Shown: positions 26,363 to 34,638 of the stretch, piece by piece
Numbering within the stretch: position 1 is the first letter of the stretch
How the letters are laid out: each line of letters starts with the position of its first letter
Assembly: GCA_963737835.1 (NCBI GenBank)
Contig: CAVTUH010000003.1
Span: 427,577 to 491,576 of the forward strand
Length of the DNA stretch: 64,000 bases
DNA from: Palsa-1248 sp963737835
GTDB lineage: Bacteria; Gemmatimonadota; Gemmatimonadetes; Gemmatimonadales; Gemmatimonadaceae
Reading direction: 5' to 3'
Program-made: the position numbers and the translations under genes
The notes under the pieces: model-generated
Databases searched by the model: none
The model's input: the letters and a program-made list of their open reading frames with translations, nothing else
Told to the model about the DNA's origin: nothing

Positions 26363-27118
26363 ATGGCCAACTTCTCCGCATCGGGATCGACGAACAAGGT
26401 CAACAACATCGTTCTCGTCCACGGTGGGTTCGTGGACGGCTCAGGTTGGCGAGGCGTCTACGACATTCTGAAGCAGCACGGGTTCAACGTCAGCGTGGTC
26501 CAGAATCCGACCATTTCACTCGAAGGAGACGCGGCGGCTGCCAGGCTCGTGATCGACCAACAGCCAGGCCCGGTCATACTGGTGGGTCATTCGTACGGCG
26601 GCGCGGTGATCACCGAGGCCGGCACGGATCCAAAGGTGGCAGGGCTCGTCTACATCACGGCCTTTGCGCCCGCCAAGGGCGAGTCGGTGAACACCTTGAT
26701 CGCCAATCCGCCGCCGGGCGCTCCGGTGCCGCCCATCCTGCCGCCGGTCAACGGCTACCTGTTCCTCGATAAAGCCAAATTCGCCGCGTCGTTCGCGGCG
26801 ACCGTGGACGCCGGCACTGCGCAGTTCATGGCCGATTCGCAGGTCCCATGGGGCGTGAACGCGCTGAGTGGTCAAATCACGGATCCGGCCTGGAAGACGA
26901 AGCCGAGCTGGTATCTGCTCGTCACCGATGACAAGATGATCCCTCTCGCTGCGCAGCGCGCCATGTGTGAGCGCGCTGGCGCGACCGCCACGCAAGTGCC
27001 CGGGAGTCATGCTATTTACGTCTCGAACCCCCAAGCGGTGGCAACGCTGATCGAGACGGCCGCGAGCTCTCCCAAGTCGGTGAGCGCGGCGGAGCGCGAG
27101 TCTCTCGCTGCCAGGTGA
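26363..27118 (+). CDS. Alpha/beta hydrolase (AB_hydrolase_6-like esterase)
   Basis: 251 residues; GGAGG lies 6 bases before the ATG. The oxyanion motif VLVHGGFVDGSGW, nucleophile elbow GHSYGG, acid in VTDDKMIP and His in PGSHAIYVS give a complete Ser-Asp-His triad. The sequence resembles salicylate-esterase/EstC-like small hydrolases common in soil bacteria. No signal peptide. The substrate is unknown. Confidence 0.9.
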   Translation: MANFSASGSTNKVNNIVLVHGGFVDGSGWRGVYDILKQHGFNVSVVQNPTISLEGDAAAARLVIDQQPGPVILVGHSYGGAVITEAGTDPKVAGLVYITAFAPAKGESVNTLIANPPPGAPVPPILPPVNGYLFLDKAKFAASFAATVDAGTAQFMADSQVPWGVNALSGQITDPAWKTKPSWYLLVTDDKMIPLAAQRAMCERAGATATQVPGSHAIYVSNPQAVATLIETAASSPKSVSAAERESLAAR

Positions 27119-27410
27119 TGATCGTAATGAGCACTGGACGCTGAGCGAGCTGGAGGCAACCAGAGGGGCCCCGATCGCCTCGTTTGCACATTGATGCAAT
27201 GGGCTGGCATGACGGGGGCGGCGCCAAGCCGGAGGGCGACGCGATGCGCCGCCCCTACCGGTTTGGGGCAAGTCGGTGCGAGGTAGGCCAGCATCGCCGC
27301 GAGGGTCGCGCTGCTCTTCAAGTCGTCGAACACCCCGCTTGTCGTACGTATCGTGGTTGCTATGCCATGTGTACGTGAAGTAGTCCCAACTCGCGCCCGT
27401 GATCGCGATC

Positions 27411-27785
27411 TCAGCGTCGCGCGGGGTCAGCCTGTAGCCCCAGTCGCTCGGCGATCGCGCGTAGGCGGGCATCGGCGGTCCAGATCGCTGCACCTGTGGT
27501 TAGAAGCACGCTGGCCACCAGATGTGCGTCGATATAACCGATCCCTCGTCCAAACAGCCGGTGATGCTCGATGAGGTGCAGCACTTCCGCGACTGATGCG
27601 ACTCGGCTTTGGGGCAGGTCGGCCAGCGAGCTTAAGATGAGGCTGCGTTGGCTGAGATTCCCTAGCGCCAGCTCACCAATCACGAATGGATGCGCGAGCA
27701 CCATCCCGGCGTTGAGCAGATCAGAGAGTGCTTGGTTCCCGGTCCGCAGGTGGTGGATCCAAACCGAGGTATCGACGAGTATCAC
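27411..27785 (-). CDS. vapC: PIN-domain ribonuclease toxin (VapC-like)
   Basis: 124-residue PIN domain. The acidic residues expected for Mg2+ are visible: D5 in LVDTSVWIHH, E39 in FVIGELALG, D87 in GYIDAHLVAS and D104 in WTADARL. Such toxins cleave tRNA or rRNA. The start overlaps the stop of the antitoxin gene in an ATGA, so translation is coupled. The pair lies just downstream of tRNA-Ser and a recombinase relic, a usual place for imported modules. Confidence 0.9.
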   Translation of the reverse strand: MILVDTSVWIHHLRTGNQALSDLLNAGMVLAHPFVIGELALGNLSQRSLILSSLADLPQSRVASVAEVLHLIEHHRLFGRGIGYIDAHLVASVLLTTGAAIWTADARLRAIAERLGLQADPARR

Positions 27786-27979
27786 GCCGCAGGTGGCCGG
27801 CGCCGGGATGGTACCTTGAGCTTGGGTTCACTTGCACCCAACATCGCCAGCCTGCGCGCGCTTTCGCGCTCAATAAGGGCTCGCAGGGCCTCGCGCACGA
27901 GGCGGGATTTCTCTCGCAACCCCGTGAGCTTCTGGGCCTTGGCGACCAGCTCGTCATCGAGCGCCATCGTCGTTCGCAT
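27782..27979 (-). CDS. vapB: Antitoxin of the VapBC module (VapB family)
   Basis: 65-residue protein with an N-terminal ribbon-helix-helix-like start (MRTTMALDDELVAKAQKLTG) and a helix (SRLVREALRALIERE), followed by a basic Pro-rich tail that would wrap the toxin. The ATG at 27979 is the first Met of the family motif. The open frame continues upstream through the antisense of the tRNA by chance. It overlaps vapC by four bases. Confidence 0.88.
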   Translation of the reverse strand: MRTTMALDDELVAKAQKLTGLREKSRLVREALRALIERESARRLAMLGASEPKLKVPSRRRPPAA

Positions 27980-28191
27980 TCCAAGTGCCTCCACTCGGGG
28001 GGAGGCACGAAATCTAGCACGAGATGGTGCCTGAAACAACGCCGACCGTCGGCCCGTGCGCGTGTTCCCCCGATGACGTCGCGGGCCGGCGCGCGTAGGG
28101 CGATATTTTAACACAAGTGGTCCGGGAAATAGTCCGCACGCACTTTCGAGTCGTTCGCGAGAACCATAAGTTGCAGTGTAGCAACACGTTG

Positions 28192-28276
28192 GGAGGGCTG
28201 GCAGAATGGCTAATGCACCGGTCTTGAAAACCGGCGGGCCGGAAGGCCCTTGCAGGTTCGAATCCTGCGCCCTCCG
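28192..28276 (+). tRNA. tRNA-Ser (anticodon TGA)
   Basis: Class II tRNA of 85 bases. Acceptor GGAGGGC pairs with GCCCTCC (discriminator G); the anticodon stem CCGGT/ACCGG encloses CTTGAAA with anticodon TGA at 28225-28227; a long variable arm pairs GGGCC with GGCCC; the T arm GCAGG/CCTGC has loop TTCGAAT. CCA is not encoded. It reads UCA serine codons. Confidence 0.97.
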
Positions 28277-28289
28277 TTGAACGTACGCG

Positions 28290-28544
28290 ATCCCGACTGA
28301 CCGGCCGCTTGGCCGCTTGGGCACACCAGTGGGCACAGCGGCGGCCAATGGCGCCTTTTTTCGTGCCCTGGGCGCGGGCTCGGCGACGAGCGAGACCAGG
28401 CGCTCGCGGGTGAAGCGGTAGTAGCCCATCGTCGTGCGGTGATCCGAGTGGGCCGACCGCGTGCTGCACTTGCACGGGTGACTTCCCAGCGGAGAGCCAG
28501 CAGCTCGCGCCCGAATGGCGGAGATCATGCTGTGGCCGGACGCC
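28290..28544 (-). pseudogene. Tyrosine-recombinase (integrase) C-terminal relic at tRNA-Ser
   Basis: Only the catalytic tail of a phage-type integrase remains. From 28529 one frame reads HDLRHSGAS...SAGKSPVQVQHAVG. The continuation HSDHRTTMGYYRFTRERL, including the nucleophile Tyr, is in the next frame; deleting one C near 28449 joins them. An in-frame TAG at 28545-28547 cuts off everything upstream, so the N-terminal and core domains are lost. The reading direction is towards the 3' end of tRNA-Ser, the usual arrangement when the tRNA is the attachment site. It marks an old integration event. I did not find a second copy of the tRNA 3' end in the window. Confidence 0.85.
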
Positions 28545-28826
28545 CTATTAGGTCACAGGGTCCTCAAGGGTTGGCACCATCTGCGCAACCCCGATGAACA
28601 AGCCGCCGGGTCAGGACTGCCAACCTGGTCTTTGACTTCGCTTACGGAGACGAGACCATTGGACGTGCGAATGTACAGCACCGAACAGTCCCTCGCAGCC
28701 GATGGATTACAGCGTTCGTGCCTACGTATCGGTGCGAATGTCAGATGCACGGCGGGTTGCACGAGTTCGTAGCCGTGGAAGCCGGTCCGCGTATCCAAGG
28801 GAGCACCCCAAAGGTATCTTCGTCGC
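28545..28826. other. Intergenic remainder next to the integrase relic
   Basis: About 280 bases with no recognisable coding sequence. It may include decayed parts of the same mobile element, but I saw no integrase N-terminal motif in any frame. Confidence 0.4.
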
Positions 28827-29831
28827 GTGTCGCGCCTGATGCCGTCGCTTGTCGCCGCCGGGCTAACCGCGATGTCGGCTGCCATCTGTCTAGCGCAGAC
28901 CGAGTATCACGACTTGGAAGGCGGGCGCCCAACCTATATCGAGGAGGCGGCTGTCATCCCGCGCTACGCCTTCGAGTGGGAGATGGCACCCCTGCGCGTC
29001 GATGACTTCGGGAAGGGTCTCACGCGGTTTCAAATCGAGCCGGCTTTGTCGTATGGGATCTTGCCGCGCACCGACATTGAGGTGACCGCTCCCATCATCT
29101 TCCGGGAACGCGGGGCCACGCCGGCTCGAGGACTCACGGGGCTCGGCTTTGGTGCCGCGTACAGTTTCAACCCCGAATCGGTGGTCCTGCCGGCACTGGC
29201 GATCAAGGGGAACGTTTCCTTCCCCGGCGCAGGCGCAACGACGGTCGGCACGCTGTTCGCCGCCCGCGCTCTCGCCACACGAACATTTGGCAGCACGCGG
29301 CTGCACCTCAACATCGAGTTCAGCACCTATCGCGTGGCGACACAGAGTACCGCCACGGGTTGTGGCGCACCATGCCAGGCAGCTCCGGCACCAATCCCAG
29401 ACACACCGTGTGGCGTATTGGGTCTTGCACCGAGCCCGGAGAACCCACGGGCTGCGCCGGGGGATTCCATTGCCGGCCACTTCATTCCAGGACAGCCGAC
29501 CGGCCAGCAGCAAGCCGGCGGACCGACTCAGACTGGCGGCACGTTGCTCGTTTTTGGCCTCGCTGCCGACCGTACCATCCCGCTGTCGTCGATGTTGGTG
29601 GCGGCAGATGTGTACGCCACACGATACACTGGCGCACTGCCGAGACCCAACGACTGGATCGGCGAGATCGGGATCCGCAAGCAGATATCTCCTCGTACGG
29701 TACTCGACGTGGGCGCCGGGCGCCGGTTCGCCGGCTTACGGCTTGCGTGGATCGCGACGGTGGGGACGACGTACACGTTCGGTGTCCCAGCATTCACGTC
29801 TGGGGGCGGGATCGATGCGCCGGCGCACTAG
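28827..29831 (+). CDS. Outer-membrane beta-barrel (transporter-like, MetA-pathway/OmpP1 type)
   Basis: 334 residues from a GTG at 28827 (an ATG four codons later is possible), with signal peptide cut near CLAQ. Repeated strands with the layout of PF13557-type barrels are visible (ALSYGILPRTDIEVTAPIIF, GLGFGAAYSFN, LRLAWIATVGTTYTFG). An internal insertion near residues 177-235 holds three Cys and is Pro/Gly rich, perhaps an extracellular loop. The next gene, a lipoprotein, overlaps its last 17 bases, so they probably function together. Confidence 0.75.
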   Translation: MSRLMPSLVAAGLTAMSAAICLAQTEYHDLEGGRPTYIEEAAVIPRYAFEWEMAPLRVDDFGKGLTRFQIEPALSYGILPRTDIEVTAPIIFRERGATPARGLTGLGFGAAYSFNPESVVLPALAIKGNVSFPGAGATTVGTLFAARALATRTFGSTRLHLNIEFSTYRVATQSTATGCGAPCQAAPAPIPDTPCGVLGLAPSPENPRAAPGDSIAGHFIPGQPTGQQQAGGPTQTGGTLLVFGLAADRTIPLSSMLVAADVYATRYTGALPRPNDWIGEIGIRKQISPRTVLDVGAGRRFAGLRLAWIATVGTTYTFGVPAFTSGGGIDAPAH

Positions 29832-30801
29832 CGCTTTTCGCACGCTTGGGCTGATCATCGCGGGTCAAGCGGTCGCGAGCTGCCACTACTACGAGCAGAC
29901 GACTCTCCCTGCCTCGTACAACTGGGCCTTTCGGCACGGCTACCCGGATGCGGACCGTCTCTTCAACGCGTTCGATTTCGGCCACGCGATCGTGTACGAC
30001 GATCTGGTCGCGCACCCGTCGGACGCTCCGCGGCGCCTCGAAGGAGGTCGGTTCCAGTTCATTGTCGATCAACTACTGGTCCATCCGCCTGCCGAGCCAC
30101 TCGACGAAGAGGCGCTCGCCCCCCACTATGTGCGACTCGTGCCAGAAGCTCACGAAATGTTCGCCTGGGCGCACATGCTGCACCGACAGATCTATGACAT
30201 CTGGGCGGACGACCGGATTCCACTCGCGCGCAAGGACGACGAGGTCGCGCGCGCACTCAGGTATTATCAGTCGCGCCCGGACCTGGCCTTCAGTGCCAAA
30301 CCGAAGCGCATGTCGCTCATGACCGACTCGCCATACGCGGGCGCCTTCCGAGCGGGATACCCGAAATACAGCGGCCTGCTCTGGTCGTATCACTGGCTCC
30401 AAGTGGGGGTATACGACGCGTTGATCGACGGAGACAATCGCACAACTCGCCGAGCGAACGTCGAGAGCGCACTCACGCGCTTTCATCAGTTCCTGGAGGA
30501 TCCGCCAAGGCACATGCCCACGGTAATGCCAATGACCGGGTCCGTCGCGCCGGTGTTCGCGCTGCGCTATCCGGAGGCCGCAATCATATTTGACAATCTG
30601 CACGCTTTCCACGACGTGGTCGCCGACGTGCTCGCGTCGCCCACCGTGCCGAGGAACCAGAAGCGGGGGGCGATTCTCGCTGCCGCGGCCCGATACCGCG
30701 ACGACACGTCTGCTGTGACGTCGGTCGCGGATTGGCAGGCGATGGCGACGATGATGCCAGCACGCGAGATGGGTGGCGTCGCGTTCCCTGCATCGCGTTA
30801 G
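29815..30801 (+). CDS. Lipoprotein of unknown function
   Basis: 328 residues starting at an ATG inside the end of the barrel gene (GGGGGCGGG just upstream). The N-terminus MRRRTSAFRTLGLIIAGQAV ends in a lipobox (AVASC), so the mature protein is lipid-anchored. The remainder is soluble, mostly helical and rich in His and aromatic residues (FAWAHMLHRQIYDIW, GLLWSYHWLQVGVYDAL, NLHAFHDVVADVL). The His spread could suggest metal or haem binding, but no motif is decisive. Not a family I recognise. Confidence 0.7.
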   Translation: MRRRTSAFRTLGLIIAGQAVASCHYYEQTTLPASYNWAFRHGYPDADRLFNAFDFGHAIVYDDLVAHPSDAPRRLEGGRFQFIVDQLLVHPPAEPLDEEALAPHYVRLVPEAHEMFAWAHMLHRQIYDIWADDRIPLARKDDEVARALRYYQSRPDLAFSAKPKRMSLMTDSPYAGAFRAGYPKYSGLLWSYHWLQVGVYDALIDGDNRTTRRANVESALTRFHQFLEDPPRHMPTVMPMTGSVAPVFALRYPEAAIIFDNLHAFHDVVADVLASPTVPRNQKRGAILAAAARYRDDTSAVTSVADWQAMATMMPAREMGGVAFPASR

Positions 30802-31058
30802 CTTGGCGGGAACGTCATTCTTTTCCACGCCCAAGGAAACGGTGGATCGAGCGCACCGCCATCGGCGTAAGTATCGATCCCAGCGCGCCGGCGAGATCGG
30901 AGGGATCGGCCACGACAAGGTCGGTCACGGACGGAACAGGGCCGCCTGAGGGCCGACCCGCGTGTTGCGCTTGACTTCACCTCTGAACGACGTACCTTCG
31001 TCCGCCAGCCCAAGTGGCTCGCTGCCAACTGTGGATAGCCGTTCCCTCATAGGAGAGC

Positions 31059-31745
31059 GTGTTGATCACTCGTGGTGGTGACGCGCCTGAGCGCCGAACC
31101 GCAGGAGTCGCTCGGACATGGGCCGCGCTGGCCTTCTTCGGCGTGTGTGTCGTCGCCTGCGCGCGGGATGCCGGGGCACCCGGCACCGCATTAGTCCTGT
31201 TTCCGCCCCAGCCTGTCGTGCAGGTTGGCGGCAACATACAACTCCGTGCCGATCCGGCTGGCGGTCCATTGACCTGGACGTCCAGCGACACAACGGTCGC
31301 CCAGGTCGCGAGAGGTCTCGCGCAGGGCGTGTCCGCCGGCACAGCCATGATCTCCGCGACTGACGGCGTCGATACAGGCAGTGAAGCGATCACGGTTACC
31401 CCAGCCAACACGGTGCCATCGTTGGCCACCGATATTCAGCCGATTTTCTCCAACTATTGTGTGTCCTGCCACCAGCCGCCAGGGGCGCAGGAAAACATCC
31501 TGTTGACGGATGGGACAACCTCCTACAACAACCTCGTCAATAAACCGAGCCCGTCGACCAGCAACACACTTGTGGTGCCGTTTGACACGACGGACAGCTA
31601 CCTCTACTCAATGATTCGTGGGCGAGCCTCCCATTCCGCGGACAACATGCCGCAGGGTTGCACGTCGAGTGGTCAATCGCCTTGCCTGCCGCCGTCGCTC
31701 ATCCAGCTGATCGCGACGTGGATCCTGAGCGGGGCAAACCCATAG
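31059..31745 (+). CDS. Monohaem cytochrome c lipoprotein with Big_2 domain
   Basis: 228 residues. AGGAG precedes a GTG at 31059, with a TTG as next codon. The signal ends in a lipobox (FFGVCVVACA), so the protein is anchored in the envelope. A Big_2-type Ig domain (about residues 45-115; LTWTSSDTTVAQV) is followed by a small c-type haem domain with CVSCH (IFSNYCVSCHQPPGA), typical of the planctomycete/gemmatimonad CXXCH proteins. Met in DNMPQGC is a candidate sixth ligand. Its electron partner is unknown. Confidence 0.83.
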   Translation: MLITRGGDAPERRTAGVARTWAALAFFGVCVVACARDAGAPGTALVLFPPQPVVQVGGNIQLRADPAGGPLTWTSSDTTVAQVARGLAQGVSAGTAMISATDGVDTGSEAITVTPANTVPSLATDIQPIFSNYCVSCHQPPGAQENILLTDGTTSYNNLVNKPSPSTSNTLVVPFDTTDSYLYSMIRGRASHSADNMPQGCTSSGQSPCLPPSLIQLIATWILSGANP

Positions 31746-31807
31746 CAGTCGGGCATCAACGCCGCCCCTGCCCCACTGGCAGTCCCAAGGTGTTGACGCG
31801 CCCTTTC

Positions 31808-31870
31808 CGAGAGGCTGCTCTTCCCCTACCATAGGACTTGGGCGTCGAGCGTCGACGCCCAGGCCTCTCG
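31808..31870. other. Nested inverted repeat upstream of the kinase gene
   Basis: An inner perfect 10-bp hairpin (TGGGCGTCGA, loop GCG, TCGACGCCCA; 31839-31861) is enclosed by an outer 8-bp repeat (CGAGAGGC at 31808-31815, GCCTCTCG at 31863-31870). No T-run follows. It lies 60 bases before the kinase start and 60 after the cytochrome stop. It could be a terminator for the latter, an RNA structure in the kinase leader, or a protein-binding site. Confidence 0.5.
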
Positions 31871-31930
31871 CGGCTTCCGCATGGGCGGCCACGGAGGTCA
31901 CACATTGCGTCTTTCTGACCGATCATCTTC

Positions 31931-34594
31931 GTGGCCGACGAGACGTTAGCAGCCGTGCAACGAGCGGTTGGCGCCCGCTACGATGTACTTCGGGCGCTCG
32001 GCGCCGATGCGGAGGGACGTGCCGTGTTCCTGGTGCGCCTCCGGTCGACCGGAGAAGTGCGTGCGTTGCGGCGCCGAACTGGCGCCGACGGGTCTGTCGT
32101 TTTTGACGAAATGGCCGCGCCCGGCGGGTCGGCCGGATTTGGCGGAGAATCGGGCCGGGCCTCGGTCGATGAGGATGGCCCGACGATGCATGGCGGGGTA
32201 GATCGACCGGCGTCCAGTGCAGCATCGCCAACGGCGGTAGGGCCCTCTGCGGCCGGCCCAGCACAGGTCGAGCCGAGCCGTCAGCCCGTAGCACCCCCAA
32301 AGCCACCCCCGAAATCCGCCGCCCCGACCGCTGGCGGCCACGACGTTGCGCGAATCTGTCCGCAGTGCGGGGCCGAGTTTGGCCCGAATGACCGCTTCTG
32401 CCCCACCGATGGAAGCACGTTGATCGCGCATACGACTTCAGCAGGGCTAGTCGGCCAAGTGCTCGCGCGACGTTATGAGATTCTTCGGCTGCTAGGCGAA
32501 GGCGGGATGGGCCAGGTGTACCTGGCCGAGCAAATCAAGATGCGACGTCCGTGCGCTCTCAAGGTGATGCACGCTGAGCAGCGCCACGACGCCGACGCCG
32601 CCGGCCGATTCGGACGCGAAGCGTACAACGCAAGCCGGATCATGAACCCGCACGTCGCCGCGATCTACGACTTCGGTGAGACTGATGACGGCCGGCTCTA
32701 CATCGCCATGGAGTACGTCGAGGGTGCACCGTTGTCCCAGCTCCTTCGTCGCGAACAACGCCTACCGATCCCGCGCGCCGTAGATATCGCCGCCCAGATC
32801 GCCGATGCACTGGGTGCGGCGCACGAGTTGAACATCGTGCACCGGGACCTCAAGCCCGACAACGTGATGATGGGAACGTCTCGTACCGGGCGGGATGTCG
32901 TGAAGGTCGTGGACTTCGGCATCGCCAAAGCGGTGCAGAGTGACGAGCAACAAATCACCCGGACTGGATTCATCGTTGGTACGCCCGCGTACATGAGCCC
33001 CGAGCAAATCACCGGCGAGCCGCTCGATGGCCGCAGCGATATCTACGCCCTGGGCTGCATCCTCTTTAAGATGTTGACCGGCACCGAACCGCTCACAGGC
33101 CAAGGCCAGGCCATGTTAATGCGGCGGTTGACCGAGCCACCTCCTGATCCGCGATCGCTCAACCCGGAGATCTCGCCGGCATTGGCGAGCGTCGTCTTGC
33201 GATCACTCGCCCGGCTCGCGTCCGAGCGGTACCCAACGGCGGATGCCGTTGGCGAAGCGTTAGCGGCTGCTGGGGCTAAGACACCGGCACGTCCGGACAC
33301 CCCAGGTGTCTGGTCAGAACTCCGAGCGAAGCTCGTCGGCCTGGGGCGCCGCGGGTTCCACGCCTCACCCGACCCGCGGATGCGTCCGCCGGGGGAAGAG
33401 ATTCGCGTGCCCACGCCGCCCTCGCCAGCTCTCGCGCAGCCGCGCGTCCAGTGGTCGGGCGCCTCATCTGCTGCGCCGGTCGCCGGCGGCGGGTCGGCCC
33501 CCACCGAATCAGCTGTCGCGGTCGCGGGCGCGCAACGCTCTCCGGCCGCGCCCTGGCGCGTCAACGTGGCACCGCCGGGCACTCAGACGCCCGACAGCCG
33601 AGCTGTCCCCGCGGTGGCCCCTCGGGCGGCGCGGTCCGTTGTGCTCCCAACCGCAGGCGCCGCGGCCCTCGTCCTCCTTGCCGCCGCAATATTCCTCGTT
33701 CGACGCGGACACCCGACGTCAGCGGATTCGGCACCCGCGGCCAGCGCTCTATCGACTCCAGCCGAGGCTCCGCGGGTCGCCCCGGTCACCTCAACGCCGG
33801 CGGCGCCAACACAGAGTGACGCCAACCCGGTCGCAACAAAGGCACACCCATCCGATTCCGCTGCCGCATCGAGCGCTGCCCGCTCGGCTGCACTCCACCG
33901 ATTCCAGAACCTGGAGACAACCGCGCTTCATGCACGCGATCTCGCGGTGACTGGCGGCGCCACGACCTCGGAGTTGGCACCGGGCGACGCCCTGCGGGCA
34001 AAAGCCGACAGTCTGGCAGTCGCTGCACAATACGAGACGGCCGCAACTGTGGCGAGCGAAGCAGAAGACAGATGGAAGACCGCACAGCGGGCAGCTCGGG
34101 CGCGTGCTGTGGTAGCCCAGGGCACTCCGCCCACCACAATAAAGCAGTCGCCCCCTGGATCCGCGCCAGGCACCGACAGCGCGGCGGCGACGTCCAACCC
34201 GCCCGCGAGTGCCTCGGCTGGTACATCATCGGCTCCAGGCGCGCCGGCCGCGCCAGCCGGCGGCACGGATGTGCGAAGCGTGTTGGCGGCCTACGTGGCC
34301 GCGGTGAACTCGCGCCAAATGCCGGAGATGCGGCGCATCTGGCCAACCATGCCCGACGATGCCGCGCGCAACTGGCAGTCGCTGTTCAATGCCGCCACCG
34401 ATCTGAACGTCGCGCTCGTGTCGGTGGATCCGCCGACGTTCAATGGATCGCGCGCAGAAACGATCTTCAGCTACACGATGAAGGGTTTTGTCCCCTCGCA
34501 GGGCGCGCTCCCAAGCTCGACGCTGCGGTTCAAGGTGAAGCTGGACCGCGATGCCTTCGGCTGGCGCATCCTGTCAATGGACCGCCAGAAGTAA
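31931..34594 (+). CDS. Membrane Ser/Thr protein kinase with N-lobe-like module, zinc ribbon and NTF2-like domain
   Basis: 887 residues from a GTG. Order: a module of about 50 residues that looks like an isolated kinase N-lobe (ARYDVLRALGADAEGRAVFL, residues 16-35), a Pro-rich linker, a zinc-ribbon-like pair (CPQC at 143, CPTD at 157), then a full PknB-type kinase at about 182-450. Catalytic residues are present: Gly loop GEGGMG, K211, HRDLKPDN with D306, DFG at 328-330, and APE-like SPEQI. After a Pro/Ala-rich segment comes one membrane helix (about 569-590). The outer part ends in an NTF2/SnoaL-like domain (about 780-887; YVAAVNSRQMPEM). The N-terminal module is shared with the PEGA/Sel1 protein of the injection-system operon, which ties this kinase to it. 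Confidence 0.9.
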   Translation: MADETLAAVQRAVGARYDVLRALGADAEGRAVFLVRLRSTGEVRALRRRTGADGSVVFDEMAAPGGSAGFGGESGRASVDEDGPTMHGGVDRPASSAASPTAVGPSAAGPAQVEPSRQPVAPPKPPPKSAAPTAGGHDVARICPQCGAEFGPNDRFCPTDGSTLIAHTTSAGLVGQVLARRYEILRLLGEGGMGQVYLAEQIKMRRPCALKVMHAEQRHDADAAGRFGREAYNASRIMNPHVAAIYDFGETDDGRLYIAMEYVEGAPLSQLLRREQRLPIPRAVDIAAQIADALGAAHELNIVHRDLKPDNVMMGTSRTGRDVVKVVDFGIAKAVQSDEQQITRTGFIVGTPAYMSPEQITGEPLDGRSDIYALGCILFKMLTGTEPLTGQGQAMLMRRLTEPPPDPRSLNPEISPALASVVLRSLARLASERYPTADAVGEALAAAGAKTPARPDTPGVWSELRAKLVGLGRRGFHASPDPRMRPPGEEIRVPTPPSPALAQPRVQWSGASSAAPVAGGGSAPTESAVAVAGAQRSPAAPWRVNVAPPGTQTPDSRAVPAVAPRAARSVVLPTAGAAALVLLAAAIFLVRRGHPTSADSAPAASALSTPAEAPRVAPVTSTPAAPTQSDANPVATKAHPSDSAAASSAARSAALHRFQNLETTALHARDLAVTGGATTSELAPGDALRAKADSLAVAAQYETAATVASEAEDRWKTAQRAARARAVVAQGTPPTTIKQSPPGSAPGTDSAAATSNPPASASAGTSSAPGAPAAPAGGTDVRSVLAAYVAAVNSRQMPEMRRIWPTMPDDAARNWQSLFNAATDLNVALVSVDPPTFNGSRAETIFSYTMKGFVPSQGALPSSTLRFKVKLDRDAFGWRILSMDRQK

Positions 34595-34601
34595 GGCCGG
34601 G

Positions 34602-34636
34602 GTCCGACGTCCAGCGTCTCACGTCCGACGTCCAGC
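34602..34636. repeat. Short direct repeat in convergent intergenic gap
   Basis: GTCCGACGTCCAGC occurs twice (34602-34615 and 34623-34636, period 21) between the kinase stop and the barrel stop. Other spacers of the injection-system operon hold different short repeats. Confidence 0.7.
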
Positions 34637-34638
34637 CC

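Noticed and set aside
27980..28300. Long frame joining the integrase tail, antisense tRNA-Ser and vapB
   Set aside because: The RRAQDSNLQGPSG-like stretch is the antisense reading of a tRNA-Ser; vapB has its own start.
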